Source: Agelaius tricolor (taxonomy: Eukaryota; Chordata; Aves; Passeriformes; Icteridae). From it: a DNA stretch of 64,000 nt. The position numbers and the translations under genes were made by a program. The stretch is from the NCBI GenBank assembly GCA_023055355.1, contig JALJCS010000038.1, forward strand, positions 5,828,001 through 5,892,000, in the 5' to 3' direction. The stretch's first letter is position 1. The number at the start of each line of letters is the position of its first letter. Of the stretch, positions 14,056-27,600 are shown in pieces. Below the pieces are notes generated by a model that ran no database searches, had not been told where the DNA came from, and saw only the letters and a list, made by a program, of their open reading frames with translations.

Positions 14056-15519
14056 TCAAAGAAACTGGAGATTCCTCCTTTTCTTACTGCATGATTCATA
14101 CTATATTGTGGATAAATTTCCATTTGAACTGTGAGAAGTTAATGTAAATGTGACGTTCAACATTTGTTTCCTTTCTACACTTTTTCTACATAACCTAGAT
14201 CTGCTCATTAGTTTATAGCCCTTATGCGTATGATACTGAGGAAACTGGTTAGCAGTATTTGTGGAAAAAGCCAGTGATTTCAGAGTAAGAAAGGTCTATG
14301 ACCCCGGAGAGGAGATGCATGTTAGGGGCAGAGGCATTTAGGTTAGTATTGATCTTAAATAATTAAAACTAAAGGTGCTTACAAGACAGATCTATTTAAT
14401 TTTTTTCTGAAGTGTGAGATTAAAATATTTACATTTGTTTGTAAGTATTGCAGTGCCAAATTTCAAGTCTAGACCATGATTGGCAAAGAAGTGTTTTTCA
14501 TTCTGTTCTGTTTATTTGTTTTGCATGAGGCATAAATGTGCTGTTCTTTATTGTCCATCTGGAATAATTAAGCACTCCTTTAGTTACCTTGCCTCAGCAA
14601 GAATCAAGGATACACAGTTCTAGCCTGAAACACCAGAAGTCCTGAAATGTGCACCAGCCAGGAACAACAAACTGTGAAAGAAATGACAATGGGAAGTTCA
14701 GGTATGCTGAGCTGAAATTTTAGCAGGGCCTGCCAGGACTCCTGGCTGTGGTGCCAGCTGAGTGAGCAGTGTGAGCTCTGCAAGGACAGCCGCACCGACA
14801 GAGGGGTGGCCCAGCTGACGTCTGTCTCTGATGCTGAAGTTTAAGCATATGTCATATAGATTTTTGTAGGGCATAAAATATCATAAATAATAATAGTATA
14901 GCTATAAATATTGCCTGGTGATAATTATAATGTGGAGAAGCAGACAAGTACAGTCATGGCTCTCAGTAGAGAAAACTTCGTGGGGAATATTTGCCAGGGT
15001 AATATCAGTAATTATAGGGTGTGTTCAAAATAGAGCTCATGGGGAAAGATTGGCAGGATAGGCACTTTCTTAAATAAATACCTTTAATATATTGACCATA
15101 ATAGCTGAAAAACAAGTCCAAAGCTTTCGTTAATCTAACTCCTCCAGGCTGAGGACTGGTACCAGGCCAGCATGGCAGTGTCCCTGCGGGGCTTGGCATC
15201 TTCTGTGGGAGCGTGGGTCTCCATGGAGGGGAGCCAGAGCAGGACCCCCGTAGCCTCAGCCCCAGGGAGGGAGCAGCCCCAGTGCGGGGAGTCCTGCTGG
15301 GAGCCCCGCAGCCGCTGATGGAGACAGGCCCTCCTGGGGTTCCAGAGGCACGGGTGGGAAGGGCAGGATGATGGCTCCAAGGGAAAAAATACCATTTCCC
15401 CCAGCATGGAAATGTGCACTGAGTGTGTTGGACGTTTCTTGAGAAAGCCAAGGTTTATCTGCAGTGCAAGTGCATAGGTTCTCACTCTGGAGAGAATGAG
15501 AGCACCGTGGATGAGGCTC

Positions 15520-15800
15520 TGTGTGTGTGTGCATGTGTGTGTGTGTGTCTGTGTGTGCCTGTGTGTGTGTGTGTGTCTGTGTGTCTGTGCGTCTGTGTGT
15601 GTGCATGTGTCTGTGTCCGTGTGTCTGTCTCTGTCTGTGTCTGTGTGTCTGTGTGTCTGTGTGTGTGTGTGCATGTGTGTCTGTGTTCGTGTGTCCCTGT
15701 GTGTGTCTGTGTGTCTGTGTGTCTGTGTGTGTGTGTGCATGTGTGTCTGTGTCCGTGTGTCTGTCTCTGTCTGTGTCTGTGTGTCTGTATGTGTCCCTGA
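15520..15800. repeat. Compound TG/TCTG repeat array with higher-order units
   Basis: About 280 bp made of TGTG, TCTG and TCCGTG/TTCGTG motifs. GCATGTGT landmarks recur at 15531, 15603, 15671 and 15737 (spacings 72, 68, 66), so the array grew partly by duplication of 66-72-bp blocks as well as by dinucleotide slippage. It is open in all three plus frames (VCVCVC-type translation) and in minus frames ([12 protein letters not shown]); these are repeat artefacts, not proteins. Confidence 0.95.
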
Positions 15801-18709
15801 GTGTGTGCAGGGGGGCAGAGCTCAGTCCAAGGACCGTCCTCCCACTGCTTGAGGTGCAGAGCCCCTGTGTCCCACACACAGCCTTGGCCAGTAAAGGGAC
15901 TGGTGGCTCTGCAAGGGTTCCAGGGGACTTTCCTGTCCCTGTCCCTGATTGCTGCCATCCCCAGGAAGGTGGGTTTGTTGTGTCCATATGCTTTGCCTAG
16001 TGACCATTCCCTGCTTTCTGGCAAGGATGTGGTTTCAACTGAGCATTGTGAGCCCCTGGATATATTTTGAAATGGAAAGGATTTTCTTTTCTTACCCATC
16101 CTGTTCAAGTATTTTACCCTTTCTTTGTGTAACAAAATAACAATTTCCTTTCTCTCTGCATGATAGCAAACATCTATAAAGAACTCAGGTGATCCTCACT
16201 GCTTGCAGGGCAGAAGCAAGCAGGTTTCATATGGCACATGTAAACAAGTCATTTGTCACCACCGACCTCAATGGAGTCATCATTTCCCTCTTCTCCCCTC
16301 TGCTGTGCTACTTTACAGTCATAGAAAAGCCTCTCAGATGCACCAGTTTGTAGACTCCTCATACAAGCACAGCCTTGCTTCATATCTCATTACTGGCAGG
16401 ATCAAAATGGCATTTTTGGTGTTTACAGGGACTTAAATGAGAACTATAACATGACCTATAGTTTGAAGAACTGCCTTGTCCCAACTCTACCTCTGCATCT
16501 GGGATGGATGTTGAAAAATAATCCATCTCCAAGGAAAAAATCAGACATCCCATTTTATAGCTGAAGTATAATTCTTTGCTGATTTTTTGGATGACTGTTT
16601 GCCACCTTTTTTTTTCATGCTTGTACATACTATCTCCTCTCCCTTGGTGTGTCGTATGATGATGCCTTAGCTGTTTGTTGCCCCATGTTCTGCCACCCTT
16701 GGAGCCACACACACGCACACATTCAGGCCCTTGGCACGTGTAACATCTTCCATGCCATGGTGGGCCGCTGCTGGTCCAGGGAAAGAATGCATAGGCAATG
16801 ATTTCCAGTGGGCCTGCAATAGCTGGCAAAGGCCAAAGTTCATTAAAGCAAAATAAATGTCACTTTCTTTTTGTGGAATAAATTATCCTACTGGAGTGTG
16901 ATCATTGTGGTTTTAACCTGGGACCTTGCAGTAAAAGATTATACAGCAACCTCTGACCTCTTTGATTTCTGCTTTACTCTTCTGTTGTCAAGGGAATGTC
17001 TCTGATCAGGTGAAAGTAAAATGTTTAATGGGCCATATCACAGTAATACCTTACATTGAGTCAAATTGATAAACTCTTGCCAAAAATTCTTAGCATCTGG
17101 CACTTCCACGGAAACCACAAACAGTGATTGCACATATGGGAGCTCAAAGGCTAGAGGTCATGACAGCAGTTTATTACATGCACCTTACAGTAATCATTTT
17201 CCCTAGGAAATTAACCCCTCTCTAACAGAAACGCATCAAGTGAGCTCTTCACAGTATTTCCATCATATTGTTTTGGCTAATCAAGGAATAAGTGTGCAGC
17301 TAAAGTGGCGACAAGATGCAATTAAGTAAAAGATGATTGATTAGGTTTCAGTGTGCTTAATAATGTATAAAAAAGATGATTGAGAGATCAGAATGAATAT
17401 GCTGGGTATGAGCTCAGAGGTCCTTCTTGTGCAGCTGCAGGTCTGTGAGGGTGGCAGAGGGTTCCCAGCGCCCTGAGCAGTTACTGAGCTGCCTGGTGTG
17501 GGTGCCAGCTGGGCTGGGGTGCAGCAGCACCTTCCCTTGGCGTGGCTTGCTGCCAAGGGGATGGCTCGGGCTGTGCTGCCTTTCCAGACCCTCCTCATCG
17601 CTGCCCTGAGAGCAGCCCTGCGGCTGGTGGCAGACATTTCACAGTCACAATACTGAAGGTAATTATGTTGCTGTAATGAACGGTGGTGGTTACACTCACT
17701 TATATTGGAACATCATCCTGGGTATTTTGATCTCCTTTTCTTCTTTAAACTCTGTCATCAAAAACATCCAGATCACTTGGCTCAGTCGCAGCTAAGCATG
17801 CCTGAGATGTGGCTCATGTTAGTCGCACAGTAGCTGCTGAGTGGATTTTTCAAATCCACCCTGCAGAACTCAGATGATCATTGCCAGGTCCTTTGAAGGG
17901 TCATTGCTCAGCCAGCACGCTGTGCATCATGTCATGGGGAAGGTCCTTCATGCCAGCAAACCTTCCAGAGATGATGTGAACCCACTTCCCTCTTCCTACT
18001 GTGCTCAGGACTCCCTTCCAGTTTCCTTAAGGGTCAGAGGTATATCCCAAGCCACTGCCCCAGGTATTCCAGTGAACCCGGCTCTGGGATGCTGCTGGGA
18101 TGCTGCAAGCTGGGCTTTACAAGAGCACCTCTGTGAACCATGTCATAAGAACTCTGGTTCTCTCTGAAAGTCACTAGAAATGAGCAGCAGAATCATGAGG
18201 AAGGGAAGGATTCTCACAAGCTGGAGCTGGGTCACAGCAGTGAAAAGACAGAGGCAGCTGAAGCACAACATGGCTGTGGGAGCTGGAGCCACAGTACCCA
18301 GAGTATCAGTGCTTCGGATCGTGCTTCACACAGCCCCATGCCCGACTCACCCCACGAATTTGTGACCAGTAGCTGCTCCCTAGCATGCGGGTCCCTCCAG
18401 AGCCCCCTTCCATGGCCTGGGGGCACAGGGCAGCCACAAGGCCAGCACTTCAGGCACCGCTGCTCCTTGCTTAGGGACGTGCTTGGGCATTTGCTTGCCT
18501 GAAGTCTCTTGGCTTTGGTGGGCTTTCAACACGGTCTTGCTTCTCTGAGGCCGATCTGACTGTGCTGATGGCTGTTTCCCTCCTGCTGGCTGCAGCCTGG
18601 ATCACCTTGGCTTGGTGCACTCTGGTTCTGTTCAGCAGCAGCTGTGAAGGGGCTGCCAGATACTTTGCATTGGGAACTCTGTTTTTAGGTGAACACCCTA
18701 TTTTTTAGC

Positions 18710-18830
18710 TGTGTATGGCTGTATTACTTGTATATTTATATATTCTGTATTTATGTTATCGAAATGTAGTATTTTGTAGCTGTCTGTTACAATTTGTTTA
18801 ACTTGTAAAAAATATGACTGTGCTCTCTCA
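18710..18830 (+). promoter_or_regulatory. AU-rich segment, possible distal 3' UTR element
   Basis: It contains several ATTTA cores (TATATTTATATATT, TGTATTTATG) and TGTATAT, which resembles the start of a Pumilio site. If the LMX1B transcript reaches the AATAAA at 19150, this would be a distal UTR stability or translation element. Transcription of the segment is inferred, not shown. Confidence 0.3.
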
Positions 18831-19066
18831 TACTTAACCAGCTCCTTTCACTGTAGATTCACTGCTCCTTTCCCTCCGTGTCGGAAACAAACCACCATAA
18901 TGTATGTAGATTGGAATTTTTTCTTTATTTAATTATTTGTCATTATTAAATTATTTATTAGTGTTTTTAATTTTCATTTCACTTCAATTTTTTTCCTGCC
19001 ACCATTGATGGCAGCTAAGATCCATGTTTCTCATGCATCACGTTCCTTCGCACGTGCATGTGCACG

Positions 19067-19089
19067 TACACACACACACACACACACAG
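19067..19089. repeat. (CA)n microsatellite
   Basis: A run of CA dinucleotides following an interrupted GTGCACGTACA stretch. Confidence 0.9.
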
Positions 19090-19149
19090 AGTATAAACAA
19101 AAACAGAAAAAGAAAAATAAGAGAGAGATTACACATAAGTATATTTGTA

Positions 19150-19155
19150 AATAAA
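19150..19155 (+). terminator. Candidate distal poly(A) signal AATAAA
   Basis: AATAAA in the context TTTGTAAATAAAAGC, downstream of an AU-rich segment. It is a candidate for the end of a long LMX1B 3' UTR. Confidence 0.3.
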
Positions 19156-22100
19156 AGCAACCTGTAAACTAAGCAGGACTTTCTCTCAGTGTGCAGTTCT
19201 TTCTTTGCTTTTGCAGACTGAGAGTGTGTTCTCTGTGTCCTGGGGCTGGCACCAGTGTTCTGGAGAGCCCAGGGACAGCTGGGCACTGCCTCGATGGCTT
19301 TAGAGTTGTGCAGCTGGAGCCCAGGCTGCCTGGTGGAGGGACACAGCAAGGGTGATGGCTGAGGCTCCTTTTGCACTGGTTTTTGGCCTCTGAAGGTTGA
19401 GAGCTGTTCTGCGGGGATGGTGACAGATTTTACACATCCTGGCTCCTCCGGCTACAGGGAGCCAGCCCAGCCCCAGCCCTGGCAGAGGAGCTGCTCCGTG
19501 GCGATTTCAGAGACCCAGTGTGATCTTTCCTGTGCACAGCACACGCAAGGGCAGCCTCATGCTAAAGCAGACAAAGTGTGTAAGTATTAGCAATGGGTTA
19601 TAAAGTATCCATCTAGTAATGGCAACTTTGAGACTAATATAAAATGATAGATACTTGCTGGTGTCTCTTGGGCCATGTAAACATAAACATGGAACCTCAG
19701 CTGAGGTTTGATCTGGTCATATCTGATTACTCACTGCTATTCCTTAGGTCCAGAAACATGCCATTTCTTTTCTATGTCTTGGACATCAAATCACAATTTC
19801 TATTGTTTAATAAAAAATCAAAGCTTGCAGTTTTACAGATAACCTAGTATCACTAAATGGGACAGCCCCATTTCCACCCTCCCATGCCACTTCAGCACAT
19901 CCCTGTAGCCCTTGTGCAGCAAGGTGGGTTCCCCTGGAGAAACAGGCGATTCCCCAGCCCCAGCAGGCCTTGCCCAGTGGTGCCAGGCTGCTGGCACCGA
20001 GTCTGTCCCACTGCAGTTTGCTCATCACAAAGGGCGCAACACATCAGGAGGTGCTATCTCAGTGACATAATAAAAATCAGTTTAAAAGTTTTTCCCCCTG
20101 TTTTGTTCTTAAAGGTCCACAATGTAACTGCTGAGCACAGATCTCCCTGCTCAAGCTCTCCCCAAGGGAAGGGAGGAGGCAAGCCCTGAGTCCCACCTGA
20201 GGACTGGATCAATAAAGCATTTCTGCTCCTAGTTTCATTCCCTCCTGCTTTCCAGCTCCAAACTGCATCATCCTGTCCCACTCACGCTGGTTATTGGTGG
20301 AATGTCACCGAGGAAAAATGAATTGCCATTAGCAATTGGATTCACCTAAGCCAGAATTAGCTACTCAAATATTCATGCTCTGTGTGTATCTAATATTCAT
20401 GAAGGAAGAATTAGAGTTGCCTGTAGCCATTTTTGAATCTCCCCCCAAAAATAGGTGAAAGGGATCACAAAAAAAAGGGAGGAAAAAAAGATGAATACAT
20501 TTGGGGCTTGGTGTTGTGCATTGTTTGTGTTCCGTTTCTCTTTGGTGTCAGCGAGACAGAATGGAGACTGATTTATGTGCCACAGCTGTAGCAAACAAAA
20601 GAAGAAGAAACCAGGGAAATGGCTAGAGGTAAAAATGCCGGTGCAAGGGGCTAAAGGCCTGCACCTGGGTACTGCTTCCCATGCAGCCTCCCCCGCCTTG
20701 GAGCACCTTGTAAAATCAGATTATCTGCTGGACACAGGAGTTCAAACAGCCCTTCAAAAGATTTGTCTTAATAATTGCTGCCTTATCTTAACTTCTGGTT
20801 TTTTATCAGCCAAACTGCTGCTGGGAGGCAGATCCTGAGGATAAGGTTCTGTCACTCTTAATTATTATTATCTCTTATAATGAAAACACATTTGTTCATC
20901 CTCCCGTGCACTTGGAAGTGGTGTAACAAATGAATGTCTAGCGTTTTATTAGTAATTCTAATAACATAAAAGAACTATTATGAATATGGCCCCACTGTAT
21001 AAATGATTGTACATCAAATGCTATGAAATAGATGGCATACTTGCTTCTCATTTATATATATTCAAATATAAACCAATTATTCAGTAAGAATGAAACACAT
21101 TTTTATGTCCTCAGAAAACCGTTCTTTCCTGAAAACCAAATTTTGCAGTTAGGATGCTGTAGGGCTATTTTCCATCACAGAAAGAACATGATAATTAGCC
21201 CCAGAACCAGCAGGTACATTCTGATATGAGGTGATAGAAATGCTATTTCTTTGTTTACTTTTGATGGGAAAATGAAACAATTCTCTCTGAAAGCTTACTA
21301 ATGAATTTGGCCTGCAGTATTTGCCGAAGCCACAGCCACCATTTGCAGTCTTCAGCTGTTTTTTCTCATACTTCAAGAACTAAATATGAATCGCTTGGGT
21401 AAAATGATGGCATGGTGTCAGCTGTATGTGTGAGGACTTTAAATCCAGAACTGATCTGCACATCTCCTTGGCCTGCAGCTCCTTGCACAGGTCTGATGGT
21501 TCTCACCAGCCATGGCCAGGGCTGGATGCTTTTATCACAGACAGCTCAGCATGGCTTTTGCAGCATCACCTGGTGAGCCAGGCTCAGTATTGGACATGGC
21601 CAAAGCTGCATCCCAAACTACAAAGAAAATAAAAGTGGAGAATTACATAAAGCACGATATGAACTAGAGCAATGCACATTTCACTGCACTGAATGATGAT
21701 GGAGTCTTTGCTCTGCCATCTGGACTTACACCAACAGTATCTTGACCTTTAATAAGCAAGAGGGCATCACATTCTCTCATCTTTAGCCAAAATGTGGAAG
21801 TGAAGTGATATTTTTGTATGCCTTTGGGATGGTGCACCCACAGGGAATCATGCAGGGATCTAACAAAACATCTGCTCACCCCCAAATCTTCTTGCCATCC
21901 CTTGTACTGACTGACTGGCAGAGAGGGCAGATCCAGTTCCTAGAAGCAGCAGGTAATGAGGGTTTGATCAGACCCTGGCAGAGTCAGATGATGTCCAAAG
22001 CAAAAAAGAGTCAAGACAGGCAGATAAGAGCAATGTTTTATGGCAAACCTTTAGCAGCTGACAGGAGGGACAGGCTGGAGCTATGCATAAAGCACAGGAG

Positions 22101-23984
22101 CCTGGCTGAAATCTCTCATGTCATCCATCAGTGACAGAAATTTTTGTCATTGTCATGTGCTTGTGTGTTCCTCCCGTTCCAAACAAATCTTTCCATATGC
22201 TGTAATATTTTACTTTTAAACAAGCTTAGGTAGAATTCACCTGGTTTTGTTAGAGTTGAGCCATTTTTCCATTCAAATTACTGTGGAAAAGAGTAGAGCA
22301 CTGAAGGGTTCCTTGCTCCTTCAGTTCAGTGTTCAAGACAATGCTTGGGCATACTGCCTCCTCCCTTCAGGTGATGGGGCCCAGGGAGCACAAGCAGGGA
22401 GTTGGAAATGAAGAAGGTGAGGGAGACCTGGTGCACAGAGGAGCAGAACTGATCATGCATTGATGGCCACCTCAATGAAAAAATGTTCACGACATTTTGG
22501 GCTGAGTCTGGGGAGAGCATCTCTCTGCTTTGTGACCCTGACTGTAACCAGACACTGACCCTTTCAGCCATGAACTTCTCTGACCCAGCTGTGGGGACAA
22601 GTCCTGTCCATCTTTCCCCAGAGCAGTGGGAGAGCACAGGCTGCTGCTCTGACTCTGCCACTTCTGCAACGATGTGGGTCACAGAGGTTTGGTTTGGTTT
22701 TTGTTTTGGTTTGTTTTGAAGATGCTTCACAGTGAGCCATCTGTATTATTAAAATGAGGAACATGGGATGTGAAATGCCTCTTCCTTCTGAACATCCCTT
22801 CTGTAATTTCCTTCTCTTCTCCCCATTGCTCTTCTCCCCATGGCCAGGGAGCGTGTCGGGGGTGGTGTGCAATGGCTGGGAGCTGCACACCCGCACACAG
22901 CCAAGGTCTCCCCACCACATCCCTGCGGGTAGTAGCACCTCTCAGGTAGGCTTAATTTGTTCCTTTGTTCAACGGTAACGAGTAAACCGGTGTCCAGCAG
23001 CACACAATGAGTTACTCCTGATCAGATTACCAGAGATCCGTCCCATCTGGGGCATCCCATCACACCTGTGTTGTCAGATTAGTGGCGATAAGGAGCCGCT
23101 GATAAGGGGCTGAAGGGCTCTCCGGGAACCCTGAGCTTTCCTTGATCTTTCTTTACACTTCAGTACTATGCGGAAACCTTTTGTTTTAGGACTGAGAAGA
23201 GAAAACATGTAATTATACTCCCAGCGGCAACCATCTTTCGTGCAGGACGCAGCAGTGAAAGCCTGCTGCATACTGAGGCAGGCAAAATACATCTGACTAA
23301 AAGCAATGGCCTGGATAACTTAATTACGTGGCCCTGGATAACTTAAATTCTTTTTTTCACTTCTATAAAGAGGGAGAAGCCCCCAGGCTGTGCACTAAAA
23401 CAAAAGTGTGTTGGAAGGCAGATTGCTATCGGGCTGGCAGCTCCTGGGATGCTTCAGGGACGCAGCTTCACATGGGGCTGCAGCCCGTGTCTGAAGCTCT
23501 GCACCCAGACGCGGCTGCTTCTGCCCGGTTTCTGTATCAGCTGATCAGAACAGAAAGTTGGAGCCGATATCCCAGTTGTGGTTCGTCTGCCTGCCTTCCA
23601 GCGGCCACGAACGGCTCCGACAGCGCCAGCCGAGCGCCCGTGTCTGTCCCAGCTTGCTGCGAAGGGCTCGTGTGCGTTACTGAGATCACGTTCCCATTCC
23701 TAACAAGATTTCTCTTCTCACTGCCACACGAACAGTCAGTTTGCAAAACACTGATACATTAAAATCTTAGGCAAGTGTGAAGCGGAGGGTTTTGCCAAGG
23801 ACCGAGTGAGGGTCTGTGCGCTGCAGTGCTGGCAAAGAGTGCAGCTAGCGCCGCAGGAGTCAGACCCACCCCAATTTTTAATTGCTGCCGTGATGCAACC
23901 CGCAGCTCCCAGGACTGCAGCTCGTCACAGGGAGGACCCACTGCCTTGAGCCCGGTAAGTTGACAGCTGAACTCCATTTCTGTG

Positions 23985-24115
23985 AGACTAATGCATTTTT
24001 AATGGCTAATAATAAATCAATAGCCCCATAAAAAAACTAATAAATAATTAGTTTTCAATTAATACATGAGTTATGAATAATTAAGTACTAATTTTAATTA
24101 TAGTTGTAGCAAAAA
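23985..24115. promoter_or_regulatory. Dense TAAT/ATTA cluster, candidate homeodomain-bound element
   Basis: Roughly ten TAAT or ATTA cores in 130 bp, several as overlapping AATTA/TAATTA-type sites (ATAATTAG, CAATTAATAC, ATAATTAAG, TTTAATTATAG). LMX1 proteins and many other homeodomain factors bind such sites. AT-richness alone could produce part of this. The segment lies about 10 kb downstream of the LMX1B stop. Confidence 0.3.
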
Positions 24116-24469
24116 ATGCCAGTTTCTTCACTTTATTTCTGAAACTTTCATGAGGCCTTTCAAATACAGAAGATTCCTCTAAGACAACAAGAACATGCAT
24201 GAAAAAGAACAGGCTTTTGAAATCTAATCTTCTCCTGCTTAAAATAGAGGTAGTGCTGGGCTGTTGACAGTAGGTCTCTGAAGACTTTCAATATAGGTTT
24301 TATTCTGTGAGTCTGGCACCACATAGGAAATTAATTCAGTGACAATATTTTCATTAGATTATAACCCAAGTTCTCAATCTTAGGCACATTTGTATGCTTG
24401 TAATACATTCTAATTACTTGTAAAGAATAAGTCTGTGTGCTGGTTGGCTTATTGAATATATTAAATTAA

Positions 24470-24640
24470 TGAATAAATAAATTTGTCTCCATGCTGGGAG
24501 CGCATGGCGATGATGTCAAAAGCTTTTTGGCATCAAAGCTTGCTGCAGAAGGAACCAGAAATGCTCTTGGTTGTGTTTTTGATAAACAACGCGATTTGTA
24601 TTGTAGATGGACTTTTATGTCCCTCACAAAAATGGTGAGT
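24470..24640. promoter_or_regulatory. Candidate conserved noncoding element
   Basis: Unique sequence with GGGAGCGCATGGCGATGATG, a forkhead-like GATAAACA (24580-24587, TGTTTATC on the minus strand), and CpGs that are scarce in the surrounding AT-rich DNA. A 64-codon frame crosses it but shows no family resemblance. The call rests on composition only. Confidence 0.2.
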
Positions 24641-27600
24641 GAAAAAAGCATCTTTTATCCCCCAGAACAACAGAAATCTATGTGAAGAGACTGCTACTCT
24701 TTTCTTTTTTACTTCTTCTTTTTTTTTTTTTTTTAATGATGGCTCCTTATTGATTTAGTCAAGAGAATTGCTCTTGCTGGCTCAGCTCAGCACCTCAAAC
24801 TTTTTCCCTAGGATGGAGCTCTCAGGAGCACTCTAGGGCTTTCACATATTTTTAAGTTATGCATGTGGGAAGGAAATAGCATATACATGAATGAAAACAG
24901 TGATACTAGAAAAACATGTCAGATTTTAGTATCGTGTAGTGCCTGCCCATGTTGTGGAGTCTTCTGTTTATCTTGTCATATTTCAATAGGAAAAAAAAAA
25001 AGTTATTTTTAGCATAGAACAAAGTAATTAAAAGTGGGACTTCTTCTCAAAAGATAGGAAATCCAATATTTTTAAGAGTGCTATTGAGCTGGCACGGTAG
25101 AAAGGACAAGCTTCTCTGTTTTTTAGTGCAGAACTGTAAGAGGCTCATCTTGCCCCCTACTTCATGGTTTTTCATCAACTTGTTTACATACTGAATTTTC
25201 TTTCCCTGTAATGATTTTCCTCTCTGGTCCATAAGAGAAAAAAGTGCAGGTCATGGCACGCAAGGAAGCCAACCTGGCATTCTGGAGCCAGCACTGTTCC
25301 CTGTAGCTCCTTCCTCTGGCCTGCTTGGGTTTGCAGCTAAATGCTTCTCATTTCTCAGAACAATTGCATCCCTTGCAAGTGTCAAATTTCCTGATCAATG
25401 GTCTTCCAAAATCCAAAACGCAGCAGGCTCGGATCTTTTCCAGACAGCAGGATCCCTTGACATTAGGAACTGTGTCTCCAGAGGAGCTTAGTGAGAACAT
25501 GGGGCAGAACACAAGGGATGCTATCTCTTAGTGAAAATGCAAGTGAGATTTGAGAGGTCAAAGGAAATATATTCCTGGTGCTGGAAGGCTGCTTCTTCAC
25601 GCAAGGGACTCAGTGGCAAGGCTGGAGCAAAGAAAGGAAAATTTCTCTTCCCTCCTGTTGAAATCAGAGTCCATGTAACAAGACAACGTGGTTTTCAGTG
25701 TTGTTCAAGCTGCAGTGCTTTGTCAGAGAAGTGTTCATCCATGTGAAAACACGTAACCCTGTCAAGCTGCCAAGTGAAACCTGGGGTGATCGGCTGCATA
25801 AATGCTGGTAGCACAGGATAGAGCTGCCTTCGGCTACTTTCAATTACACACCCAATTCTTTTAAGACTTCTGAATATTTGGGAAGGGAGAATATGCAGAA
25901 CTTGTTTGTTTACATCAGATTGTGCTGTGTTTTCAGGTTTCTTAACTGCTTTTGGAACATGTGAGCCTAGCCCTTCCCCTTCCACATACCTGGCAGCTTT
26001 GTCAATGCAGCAAAGGAATCCTCCCCAGGAGTAAGCAGCTGTGTCAGACTGATATTGTGCAGGGTTTCATCATTTCAACCGAGTGGGAGCTGGGGTAGAG
26101 ACAGGCGTTAAGGAGCTGATGCCTTGCAAAGCAAACTGCGGCCTGGTGCTGCTGGCATGGCTGGCATGGCTGGCATGGCGATGACTCAGGCAGCCGCGGG
26201 CACTGCTGAGTTCGGGCTGCAGGAGGAAGGTGGCAGCCACTGGCAGACCTCAGCCTTCACCTTGTAGGTGCTGCTGGAAGCGTGGCCCGGCTCTACTGGA
26301 CCTGGTGCTGGACAGAGCAGATGGGAAGGGCTCTCGGTTTCTCTCTGCCCTTTTGAGCCAGGTCAGGCACCCAGAGCTGGCAGAGCACACAGCTGTCCCC
26401 GAGCACTGAGCCTCCCCACAGGCTTGGCAGCCTGGCACCCTGCAGACAACACCAGGGAAGCTTGGCAGGAGGCTCTAAGCATTGCATCTTCTTCAGAACT
26501 GAAACGGTTTTTCGTGGCTTGGGATGCTCTCAGGATGCCTGTCTGTGCAAGTAGCTTTTCTCCACAGGTGATTGCAAGTGAGGTCTTTTGGATGAGGAAC
26601 TCACTGAAGTTGACAGCTTAGTTATTTTGAATTTATATACAGCTCTCTGTTCAGCACCAGGGTGGTGCTCAGCCTGCCCTAATTAGCCCAAATTACCATA
26701 GCTACAAAAAGCAGGAATTGATTCTCATGGTACCTTGCTTATCTCTACATAGAGCTACTGCAAAGACATGCCCCTGAGGGCATCACAGTAAATTTCTGAA
26801 CCTTAATTCACATGTTCAAACTGTTATTCAAACTTCCACACCAGATCTATTACTGCATTTAGTAATTTTCAGCTTCTAATAAAGAACACTGTACCTTTCT
26901 TTTCTAATCTTCTAAAAACATGTAGCAGCATTCAGTAATTAGAAGGAGTACCCTGAAGAGCCAAGACACCACAACCTCGCTCTAGGTGACCAGGGCTTCG
27001 CAGCTCAGAGCTGTCCTGCCCCAGGACAAACCCACCCAGCCTTGCTAGTCCTTACTTTGTCCCAGTGCTGCCTTTCCCTACATTATTCTACTCACCCACT
27101 CCCAAAGGAGCCATGCCAGGGGGCAAGGAAGCAGCTCAGCTCCTGCTCACACTGCTAATGAAGCAGTGCCTCAATTAGCTGTCAGAGGAGAGTGGGTATT
27201 GAAGAACTGGAGGTCGTATCTGCAAGCCTGGAATATTTGTGTTTCTGTACCAAAAGTACAAGAAGAAAAACAAACCTCTACAGAATAAGGCAATAAGCAG
27301 GTTTAGTCCAAGCAAAGGTAGCATTTTATTAACTGTCATCATTTTGCTTTGTCAAAATTGATAAAACTGGAGAAAAAAAGACTTTTTTATTGTGGTGAAA
27401 AATCTAACAGACTGGAATGGAAAGCTAACTTTCTGACCACTGGGGGAAAAAAGTCTGAAATTATTGGTTTTGAACCAATGCACATATAAGTGATTAAAGC
27501 TTTTATAAATGAAAATACAACAGTAACATTAATATTTCAATACAACTGAAAAGTGAATAAAAACTTTACTTGACATGGCATTTCTATGCAAATATTATTT

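Larger units (their letters stand above)
13594..19180 (+). other. LMX1B: Probable LMX1B 3' UTR and immediate downstream sequence
   Basis: The true transcript end cannot be fixed from sequence alone. A canonical AATAAA lies at 14050, near the stop. Another is at 19150, just after an AU-rich stretch (18710-18830) with repeated ATTTA and TGTATAT elements of the kind found near 3' ends of long UTRs. Between them are a hairpin at 13747-13798, a compound TG array at 15520-15800 and GC-richer segments near 15130-15380 and 17410-17640. Open frames here, including the 201-243-codon minus-strand frames over the TG array, look non-coding. Confidence 0.45.

Noticed and set aside
15135..16135. Minus-strand frames of 201-243 codons and plus-strand Cys/Val-rich frames
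   Set aside because: They are translations of the TG/TCTG repeat (HTHTQTHR or VCVCVC patterns) plus unrelated flanks.
24491..24685. 64-codon plus frame as an exon
   Set aside because: A GT follows inside the frame and the wording is protein-like only superficially; no acceptor or homologous family is recognised. Treated as candidate noncoding element.
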